A stretch of DNA of 64,000 nucleotides from an uncultured Coriobacteriaceae bacterium. GTDB lineage: Bacteria; Actinomycetota; Coriobacteriia; Coriobacteriales; Atopobiaceae. Under the pieces are notes generated by a model. It was not told the DNA's origin. It did no database searches and was given only the letters and a program-made list of their open reading frames with translations. The DNA lies in the NCBI GenBank assembly GCA_902801175.1, contig CADCHF010000019.1:1-64000 (forward strand), written 5' to 3'. Positions within the stretch are counted from its first letter, which is position 1; each line of letters starts with the position of its first letter. The translations under genes and the position numbers were made by a program. Below are positions 8,634 through 18,969 of this stretch, piece after piece.

Positions 8634-8675
8634 AGGAAAAAAGCCGGCAGCATGGCATTGAGCCAGCTGCCGGCC
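8634..8675 (-). terminator. clpC terminator
   Basis: On the minus strand GCCGGCAGCTGGC pairs with GCCATGCTGCCGGC (one mismatch), followed by TTTTTT, ten bases after the clpC stop. Confidence 0.9.
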
Positions 8676-8684
8676 AAAGGGTCG

Positions 8685-11282
<2,598 letters not shown>

Positions 11283-11314
11283 GCTGGGTGTGACACCCCC
11301 TCTTAGACAGGGAC

Positions 11315-11344
11315 GCCGCCGGTGGAGCACCCTCCACCGGCGGC
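11315..11344 (-). promoter_or_regulatory. Perfect 13-bp hairpin in the clpC leader
   Basis: GCCGCCGGTGGAG, a CACC loop, then CTCCACCGGCGGC, about 30 nt before the clpC start. Neither side has a T run, so it is not an intrinsic terminator. It may stabilise the mRNA, bind a protein or act as a thermosensor. It matches neither CIRCE, HAIR nor CtsR consensus. Confidence 0.6.
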
Positions 11345-11569
11345 AGTCAGGTTAGCTGGTATGGGTTGTACCCACAAATCAACTAGGATATGCACGCCAG
11401 AAATATCCCACAGCCACGCCGCCATACCCACAACACAACAGCTTGACGCTGTCTGGATACTTCAAATCTGCGGGCAAGTAGACAAAGGAGCTCGGACGAT
11501 ACCGCACGTCGCATCGCCCAGACCCCTTTGCAAGTCGCTCCGTTACCCGTAGATCCATCTATAACCCGC

Positions 11570-14500
11570 CTAGACTGTCTGCCCAAGCTCGCACTCTATG
11601 CGCTCGCGATCCCAAAGCTGTGAGCCATTGACCTCGGCAAACACGTTCATGGTATTGTCCGGGCGGTAGCCCACGTAGCAGCGCACCTCGCGCACACCAT
11701 CCAGCGCAAGCAGCCGCCCCTCTAGCACTGCAAGGTCGACATACTCTCGTCCGCGCAGTCCCTCGACCATGATGGTGCGCCCATGATCTTGCAACAGGTC
11801 GATACTCTCGTTGGGCAAGACGCGTGCCCGCCTACCAGAGTCCTGCCAGCCCGCGCTGCTTAGCAGCATGAGATTTCCCCATCCTCCAAGAGGCTGCTCG
11901 ATGCCCTCATCGTTGACTACCTTTGCGGGCGCCCCTTCAAAGACGGGGCCCTTGGGCAAGACCGCCTGTGGAAGCTGCAGCCTGATGTCTGTCAGGCGCT
12001 CCACGCTCGTCATGGCCACGACCACTGCCTCCAGCACACGCAAGAAGACCTTAAGCTGGCAGGCATCAAAGCGGTTGCGCCAGTAGCGCTGCTCATAAGA
12101 GAAACCATCGTCGTCCGCAACGATCTGCAGGTGGAAGGGCTGCGAGTCCAGTTGGAGCGGCACAAATCCGGCCCAGATGTCTGCGTGACGATTCATGCGA
12201 AGGAAGTCCCCCTGGTACTGGAAGAACATCTCGTCGCTCTTGAGATTTGAGACAAAGCACCTCATGGTCTCGCGGTTCTGGGCAGCCAAACGTCGAAGCG
12301 CCCCAAGCACCGTCTCGCCCGGCATCTCCTCAAACCGAAACAGGCAGCTCATGAATAGCGGTCCGGCGAGATGCGCCCACCGCCCGTCCGTGCGACCGCT
12401 GTGAATGGTGCAGCACACCGAGTCGTGCTCGTTGCGAAAGAGCGAGACCGTGTAGTTGAAGGCCGCATTGAACAGAATGTTGTCCGAGATTTTTGCCCTT
12501 TTGCAGAAGCTGCGGATCTGTTCGCGCGACAGCGTTGCCATCCTGCCGCGCAAAACGGCAAAGTCGCCCTTGTCGAGGTCACCAAAGTCGGGTCTGGTAA
12601 GGATGCTTTTGGTGATGCGAAGCCCATCCATCTGCCTCATGAAGTACCTAATATCGTGCTCGCGAAGACCCTGCTTGCTCCGCTCTTGCTCGTCGAGCAC
12701 AAAGTCAAAGTAGGTATAGCGCTCCTTTGGCACGCGCTCGCCCGCATACAGCCGCTCGATGTCCTGAAAGAGGATGGTCATGGTCATGCCGTCGCTTACC
12801 GCATGGCCAACGTCCACAAACAGGTAGTCTGCCTCCTGCGTGCGGTAGATGCCCACGTGATAGAGCGGCTCACCCTTGACATAGCGATAGGGCTGCACGA
12901 TTGTGCTCTTGACCTGCTCAAACTCCTGCTCCGAAAGGCTTATGACGGGCACCTCCACACGCGTGCTGTCGTTGCGGTAAAAGCCAAAGCGGCCTTCCTC
13001 GTCCTGATAGATCTGCCCTTTGAGTCCAGGATGGCAATCGAAGGCGTCCGCAACGGCCTTGCGTAGACGCTCCACATCAACGTGAGGCTTCAGGCGAATC
13101 AGGAACGGCAGGTTGGCCGTAGTGTTGCCTCGCAAGATATATACAAAGAAGACCTGCATGTTCGTAAGCGGATAGCGCTCGAGCACCGGGTGCGGCTCAG
13201 GCGCACCTTCCCTGCTCGCCACAAGTTCGCGCAATGCGGCAACCGACGGATGCTCCACAAGGTCGTCCCACGATACGGACATGCCCAGGTCCTCGAGCGC
13301 CGCGAGCAACATGATGCCCCCAAGCGAGTCGAGCCCAGCCTCAAAGAGATTGTCGTCCTCGCCAATGCCCGCACTGCCTATAGCTGCCTCGACGGCCTCG
13401 CGGATGTGCCTGCCGCGGCTTTCCACTTGGACCTCGGCTCCCGCTTGCTGCGCAGCCGACTCCTCTTGCCGCGCGCAAAACTGAGGACGTATGAGCTTTC
13501 CGGAGGTAGTCTTGGGAAACGGCTCCTCCCTTACCTCGAATGACTTTATCTGCATGTAAAAGGGCAGTTCTCGGTTGTGCTTCTCCACGATGCGCGCAAT
13601 GGCCGCGCGAACGTCTGTCACACCAAGCGCCTCGGCCACACGCTTGTCGGGATAGAACTCGGCGGCAATGAGGTCGTTCTTGCCCAGCACCATCACGTCC
13701 GCGACCAGACGATCGTCGGCAAAGATCGCCTCGACCTGCTCGGGCGCCACGTTTTCGCCGTTGCTCAGCACGATGGTGTTCTTCTTGCGCCCCGTGAGAT
13801 AGATAAAGCCCTCTTCGTCCATGTATCCAACGTCACCCGTCTTTAGCCAGCCATCGTTGGTGAACGCAAGGGCCGTCTCAGTGGGGTCGTTGTAGTAGCC
13901 GAGCATGACTGAGGGCCCCTTGACCTGAATCTCTCCGTCTACGAAGCGAATCTGGAAGCGTTTGGCCAGCTTTCCCACAGAGGTGAACTTGTCTGGGCGC
14001 GACCAATCGAGACAGGTGATCTTTGGCGAGGTCTCGGACATGCCGTAACCCTGCGCCACCATGACGCCCATCTTTTCAAAGCCGCTCGAAAGCTCGGGCG
14101 AAAGCGCCCCGCCACCGCAGAAGAGCTTGTAGAGCCGCTTGCTCAAGGCGCGCTCCTTGACCTCTTTGAGGCCAAGCCCTGGCATTTTGGCAGTGCATGC
14201 CATCACGTAGTTGTAGAGCCCCTTGGCAATGGCCGGCACCACAAACATGATGGAGGGCTGAAACAGCTGCATGTGCTCAATGATCTTGCGCATGTCCTGG
14301 TTGAGACAGAGCGGCCGCCCATAACAGAACACCCAGAGGACGTCGTTGGCTATGCAGTAGATATGGTGCAGCGGGAGCACATTGAGGTAGGTCTCTCCCT
14401 CGGGGTGAAAGAGACCCTCGGAATTGAACAGGTTGTCTATGAGGTTGCCATGCGAAAGCACGACGCCCTTTCGCTTGCCCGTGGTGCCCGAGGTAAAGAC

Positions 14501-15022
14501 GATGAGCGCTGGAGTGTTTGCCTCAAAGTCGCGCATGGGCATGGCGCCAGCATGTGCCCGACAGATTGCCTCTACGTCATGGCCAGACTCATCGGCCATG
14601 GGCAGCACTCGCAAGCCCGCAAGGATCGGGTCCTTTGCGGCATCCTGCACCTTTGCGCGCAAAGCCTCGTCAAAGAAAAGGACGTCGACATCCGCCGGGC
14701 TCAGTTCTGCCGAAAGCTCTTTCGGGCTCATGCCCATGTCGAGCGGCACGGCAACCGCGCCTGCTTCCATGGTGCCAAGAAGGGCCGTTAGGTACGGATC
14801 GGTTCCCGTTCCAAGCAGCCCCACGTGCAGGTTTCTTCCTTGAGGCTTCTTCTGCCCTTGAACCCACTCGGCAAAGGCATTGCAACGACCCACGAAGTCG
14901 GCATAGCTGCGCTCGTGGATGCCTCCTTCAACCTCCCATCGCAAAAATGGCAGGTTCCCATGCTCCTCACCGGCTCGTTGGACCAACTCGTACAGGTCTT
15001 TGGTGTTCTCGTAAGCAATCAT
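11570..15022 (-). CDS. NRPS-like single-module enzyme: adenylation, carrier, condensation, vestigial adenylation C-lobe
   Basis: 1150 residues. Residues 1-515 are an adenylate-forming domain: P-loop VFTSGTTGKRKGV (175-187), GYGMSETSP (325-333), KTGDVGY (394-400), GRKKNTIVLSNGENV (411-425) and catalytic Lys509 in KTTSGK. It looks more like an acyl/aryl ligase than a classical amino-acid A domain. Residues 540-600 are a carrier protein with Ser566 in AGLDSLGG. Residues 615-1000 are a condensation domain with GHAVSDG (739-745): His740 and the DG are kept but the first His of HHxxxDG is Gly. Residues 1025-1140 resemble the end of another adenylation domain (VEGLRGREYVDLAVLEGRL), lacking the ATP-binding core. 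ATG at 15022 follows GGAGGCGGGAGGG. No thioesterase, phosphopantetheinyl transferase or transporter is adjacent; the product is unknown. Confidence 0.85.
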   Translation of the reverse strand: MIAYENTKDLYELVQRAGEEHGNLPFLRWEVEGGIHERSYADFVGRCNAFAEWVQGQKKPQGRNLHVGLLGTGTDPYLTALLGTMEAGAVAVPLDMGMSPKELSAELSPADVDVLFFDEALRAKVQDAAKDPILAGLRVLPMADESGHDVEAICRAHAGAMPMRDFEANTPALIVFTSGTTGKRKGVVLSHGNLIDNLFNSEGLFHPEGETYLNVLPLHHIYCIANDVLWVFCYGRPLCLNQDMRKIIEHMQLFQPSIMFVVPAIAKGLYNYVMACTAKMPGLGLKEVKERALSKRLYKLFCGGGALSPELSSGFEKMGVMVAQGYGMSETSPKITCLDWSRPDKFTSVGKLAKRFQIRFVDGEIQVKGPSVMLGYYNDPTETALAFTNDGWLKTGDVGYMDEEGFIYLTGRKKNTIVLSNGENVAPEQVEAIFADDRLVADVMVLGKNDLIAAEFYPDKRVAEALGVTDVRAAIARIVEKHNRELPFYMQIKSFEVREEPFPKTTSGKLIRPQFCARQEESAAQQAGAEVQVESRGRHIREAVEAAIGSAGIGEDDNLFEAGLDSLGGIMLLAALEDLGMSVSWDDLVEHPSVAALRELVASREGAPEPHPVLERYPLTNMQVFFVYILRGNTTANLPFLIRLKPHVDVERLRKAVADAFDCHPGLKGQIYQDEEGRFGFYRNDSTRVEVPVISLSEQEFEQVKSTIVQPYRYVKGEPLYHVGIYRTQEADYLFVDVGHAVSDGMTMTILFQDIERLYAGERVPKERYTYFDFVLDEQERSKQGLREHDIRYFMRQMDGLRITKSILTRPDFGDLDKGDFAVLRGRMATLSREQIRSFCKRAKISDNILFNAAFNYTVSLFRNEHDSVCCTIHSGRTDGRWAHLAGPLFMSCLFRFEEMPGETVLGALRRLAAQNRETMRCFVSNLKSDEMFFQYQGDFLRMNRHADIWAGFVPLQLDSQPFHLQIVADDDGFSYEQRYWRNRFDACQLKVFLRVLEAVVVAMTSVERLTDIRLQLPQAVLPKGPVFEGAPAKVVNDEGIEQPLGGWGNLMLLSSAGWQDSGRRARVLPNESIDLLQDHGRTIMVEGLRGREYVDLAVLEGRLLALDGVREVRCYVGYRPDNTMNVFAEVNGSQLWDRERIECELGQTV

Positions 15023-15080
15023 GACGTAGTCGCCCTCCCGCCTCCGGTGGCTCTTGCCAGATGAAAACTCGTAGTGTTAC

Positions 15081-15113
15081 GGGCGGCGCGAGATCGCATC
15101 TCTCGTACCGCCC
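15081..15113. repeat. Inverted repeat between the NRPS-like gene and the adhesin locus
   Basis: GGGCGG-CG-CGAGA at 15081 onwards pairs with TCTCG-TA-CCGCCC ending at 15113. No T run follows directly on either strand. It may end the adhesin transcript or structure the NRPS leader. Confidence 0.45.
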
Positions 15114-15170
15114 GCCTCTTGCTGCTGTATTTGACGTGCTAGCCTTTTTGTCGAAACGCCCTCAGAGTTG

Positions 15171-16031
15171 CTAGTTTCTTCTCCTCATGGCAACGGAGCT
15201 CGCGAGCGCCACCGCCGCAAGAATAGTTAGCATGACGACCGCCCAAACTGGTGTCTCGTCGGCAGTCCGCGGAATCCTGGTTGGGTAGGTGTTTGTGATA
15301 ACAAAGCCGTCCTTGGCACTGCCGGCAATCTTTGCGGTGTAGCCCTTTGGCACGCCGACCTCTCGGACAGACCAGGACTTGTCCTTGTCGAGGTCCTTCC
15401 AGGTGTACGACCAGCCGCACTCGTCATTTAGGGTGACGGGCTCGCCGCAGGCAACCCATTTTGCGTCGTCACCGTTTTGGCTATACAGCTGGACCGCGAT
15501 GCTGGCCGGGCGCTTGTGCGCAGCGTTTCTGTTGTCGTTCCAAACCTTCCTGACGCTCACGCTGATGCCTTCGACTGGTTTTTTGCTGATGGAGTTGGTA
15601 ATGGTGAAGCCATCCCTGGCATTGCCCTCTACCTTGGATGTGTAGCCCTCGGGGACATTGACCTCCTCGACCGACCAGGTCTTGGTGGCGTCAAGCTCGC
15701 TCCAGGTATGCGTCCATCCGTTGGAGGCACTCAGCTCAACCGGGTCGCCGCAGGTAAGCTTCTCGGCCCCCTCGCCATCCTGGCTATAGAGCTGCACCTT
15801 CACGCTCTGGGGCCGCTTGCCCTGCGCGTCCTCGCTATCGTTCCACACCTTTTTGACGTTTAGCGTGTTGGGCTCGTTGGTGACCCTCATAACAATGAAG
15901 GAGGAGTTGCAGCTAAAGAGCTGATAGGCGTCTTCGTCCACGTCGGGGTACTCGTCGGCTAGCTGGTCAACGATGGCAACAGGCTTGCCGTCAACAGTGG
16001 CATTCCAACGGCAGAACTCGTAGCCGCTCAC
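15171..16031 (-). pseudogene. Adhesin fragment 3: Cna_B repeats and cell-wall anchor
   Basis: 286 residues from GTG at 16031 in the shifted frame. Two Cna_B repeats of about 85 residues are strongly similar to each other. The end IPRTADETPVWAVV plus a hydrophobic span and RRRN is a sortase-type anchor with Ala in place of the LPxTG Gly. Confidence 0.7.
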
Positions 16032-17517
16032 GGCTCACGATCGTCTTTGGAAGCTCCGCACTCAGCTCGAGGTCTATTGCCTGACCGGACTTGTATCCAG
16101 TTGGAGCCTTGGTCTCGGTAATGATGTAGCTGCCTTCCTTGAGGCCCGCATAGCTCAGATAGGCATCCTCGCCCACCGGGTCGCCCTTGGGGTTGGTGGA
16201 CTCAAGCGCGGGCTCGCCAATTGACGTGAGGTTGCGCCTGCTGACCTCCTTGGCAGAATCGGGGACGGGGCGAATCAGCGAGAAGCCAGGGATAAAGTGG
16301 CTCAGCACAAGATGGGCCGCCTGTCCCTGAATGGCCTTGGCATTGGTCGGGTTGCCCTCTGCGTCGGTCAGCGTGAACTCGGCTCCCAGAAGGTCCTTCT
16401 TGTTTGCGTCGACCTTGTGCACGGTAATGGCGCTGGTGTATACGCAGGTGGTGTCAAAGCCAATGTTTATATGGCCGTGCGACCTGAGGTAATACTCAGG
16501 CGGATCAAAGTCTGTATTGGGCTCAAGGGACTGCGTGGTCTTTTTTGGCCATGGGGATTTGAACCTGAGCGGAGCAAACGCAAGCGCACGGGCTGGATTG
16601 CCATATCCGCCCGTGAAGGCATACTCAGAGAGCGTTCCGTCATTGGTGACTATCACGGACTTCACCCTCGCGCCGTCAAGCACGGCATCTAGAGCGCTCT
16701 CGTCATAGGTAACAGTGAGCACCTGCTTCTGGAAATAGGGATGCAAGAAGTATGGCTTGTACGACTCTGGGGCACCCTGAGTTTCTAGGAGGTTTGCCAG
16801 GGGCTCGTACCAGTAGTTCCACCAATTGCCGTTGTATTCCCTGGGGTTGACCTTTTGAGGCTTTCCGTCGACATACACCTTGTTGATCTCGAAGTAGCCA
16901 TCGGGGGACTCAACTGTGTATTCGGTGCCCTCTGTGAGCTCGACGTTCTTGCCGTTGTCAAGAACGAGCGTCATCTTGGGATGCTTCCCGTAGTTAAACA
17001 GCGGCTCAACGCCAGTGCCCGTTGGATAGCTTTGGTTGTTCACGTCGTAGCGAAGCTCAACGATGAGCCCTGCCAGTCCACCGCTGGTGACGGACTGCAT
17101 GTCGACCGTGGTCTCCCACGTAACCGGATCGCTGTAACAGGCCGTTGTTGCGTCAACCTTGCCGCTGTCCTTGATGATCTTCATCGTGACTGCGTTGGTG
17201 TTAAACGGATCGTCCTCTTGCTGCGCTGACAGGTCTATGGAGAAGGAACCTATTGCAGTGGATGTCGACGAAAGCTCGGCGGGGAGGCTCACGGCGGGCA
17301 CCGGATCTGGGGACGAACCCATGAGCGTCATCGAAAGCAGAGCCGCCTTCAGCTCCTGCGGCCTTAGGACAGGGATGGTTTCACCGTTCACTTTGAACTG
17401 ATAGCCGCTCGGCGTGTAGAGCTCTTCGAAGCATCCCGAGCCGGGAAGCATCGTCTGCGGGAACAGAAGGCCCATTTCTCCGCGCGTGGGCTGAGTGAGG
17501 CTCACCTCAATTGTCAC
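15991..17517 (-). pseudogene. Adhesin fragment 2: central region
   Basis: The frame is open from just after the TGA at 17713. The first start codon on offer is GTG at 17517, without a clear ribosome site. It includes a LGAEFTLTDAEGNP segment typical of SpaA/Cna-like pilin domains and the prealbumin-like GSYIITETKAPTGY ending, then runs out of frame at the 7-bp duplication and stops at 15991. Confidence 0.7.
16026..16039 (-). repeat. 7-bp tandem duplication in the adhesin gene
   Basis: GCTCACG occurs twice back to back (16026-16032 and 16033-16039). Deleting one unit restores the adhesin frame across the junction (TIVS-GYEFC). Confidence 0.9.
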
Positions 17518-17712
17518 TGGGGTGAAGTCAAAGGTAGCGCCGGGCTTGCGAACAACGTCGAGGGTGTAGGTACCCAGCTCGTCAAACTTGCAGGAGATAC
17601 CACTCCAAGTGTTATAACGCGCCAGCTCTTGGCCGCTTGCGTCCTTGAGAACGAAGGCCTCGACGTTTTCGTCAAGCTCCCTGTTGTAGCCGTCATTGCG
17701 AACGATATAGCT

Positions 17713-18663
17713 TCATGGCGACTCACCCTGAACGAGAGCGTCGCTTGAAATCATGTACTGAAGCGCATAGCCTGCAGCGACGTCTTTCCCCGGACAAAGA
17801 TCGTTGCCGTCCTTGTCCTGAACTACCAACGCGAGCCTTGGCCTGCCCAGATGACAGATGGCCGTACCAGCCATGGCGCCTGTTGACGTGTCCGCCAGCG
17901 GGATGAACCTCTTCCTTGGCGAAGGGTCGGTATACCACAGGCCTTCCCAGCACTCGCGCATTGAGGAGTCGTCTTCGGACACTTCGCCGGTGACGTTGAT
18001 TGTGAGCTCGGCGCCTGCCTCGACTCCCGTAAAGGTAATGAGCCTGCCCGCTCCGTTGACGATGTTAGTGACTTCGACTGGAACCGTGTTGCCCGCGGCA
18101 TCGGTCACAGCAACAGACTCGTCCTTGAGAATTCCTCCGCACGCCATCGTGAAGCTCTCTGCCGGGGCTTGGGTCTTGGCTTCGAGCGTGACCATATCGC
18201 CCGTCTTGGCGAGATGGGTGATCACGGGGCTTACCAGCTGGTCGCCTACCTTGACCACACGCATGGTGATCTTTGTGACGGGAATGCCGTTTACAACGAG
18301 CGGCGTGTTGCCATTGGATGGCTCGGGATCGCTCGCCTCACCCGCGGGGTCATTGGGCTCGGTTTCGCTGTCGGCACCTGCGCTGGGCTCTGCCGCATCG
18401 TCCGGTTGGCTGAGCGCATCCAGGGGCTCCTGTGTCTGATTGGTGTCAGGCTGTGGCTCGCCTTCTGTCGCGCTGCCAATGGCATCTGTTTGTTCGCCAT
18501 CAGTTGGCTGATCGGCATCGGCTGGAATCTCTGTAGCTACGAAGTCACCAGCTCCCTGGTCTGTCTCGGCCAACGAGGTCGATGGCGCGAGGAGCGTGAG
18601 GGCAACTCCTACGGTTACGACGAATGCCACGAGAATCATTTGAGCTTTGCTTAGAGCCTTCAT
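17713..18663 (-). pseudogene. Adhesin fragment 1: signal peptide, acidic linker and N-terminal region
   Basis: 316 residues ending ...VQGESP at TGA 17713-17715. The reading continues in the same frame with SYIVRNDGYNRELDENVEAF, so the stop looks like a nonsense mutation. If expressed alone it would be secreted and not anchored. Confidence 0.75.
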
Positions 18664-18969
18664 CTCAACGACCTTTACGCATAGTGTGATTTTATGAATT
18701 GTGCGTTTATGTTAATTGTCTTTGGCTCAAAAAAACAACGCTCGCAGAGGAGAAATGTGGGTCTGTTTCTTGCGTTCTGCACGAGGGGGTGCAGGTCCGG
18801 GGGCTATGTCACGGGGCAGCTGTGTCAGCGGGGACGCCCATGACACGCCCCTTGACGCCCACCGTCCCCTTGACATGCTCCTCCCAGGTAACGCGCGCAT
18901 AGATGAAGCCGGGGCACGATCTGGTGAACGTGCCCCGGCTTAGCTCAGTTTTCCTGTTATGTGCAGCCC
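18664..18969. other. Intergenic stretch between the adhesin and lysS
   Basis: No gene seen. It holds the AT-rich adhesin promoter region (18664-18735), GC-rich repeats of the TGTCAGCGGGGACG / CGTCCCCTTGACA type (about 18820-18880), and the lysS terminator at 18906-18941. Confidence 0.5.
18906..18941 (-). terminator. lysS terminator
   Basis: AAGCCGGGGCAC at 18930-18941 pairs with GTGCCCCGGCTT at 18906-18917 on the minus strand; the T tract that follows is weak (CTTCATCTAT). Confidence 0.65.

Larger units (their letters stand above)
15171..18663 (-). pseudogene. Cna_B-type surface adhesin, disrupted at two places
   Basis: The whole locus would encode about 1160 residues. It begins with a signal peptide (ILVAFVVTVGVALTLLAP...LAE), an Asp/Glu/Pro/Thr-rich linker, a large beta-rich adhesin region, at least two Cna_B repeats (KVWND...KRP...VQLYSQ...GYT...ITN) and ends IPRTADE, a membrane segment and RRRN, a variant of the LPxTG sorting signal. 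Two lesions break it: an in-frame TGA at 17713-17715, after which the same frame continues open, and a perfect 7-bp tandem duplication at 16026-16039 that shifts the frame. Removing one 7-bp copy rejoins the frames exactly. It is minus strand, ahead of the NRPS-like gene. Confidence 0.8.

Noticed and set aside
18820-18880. Short repeats considered as a CRISPR array
   Set aside because: Units are imperfect, irregularly spaced and inverted; no array anywhere in the window.
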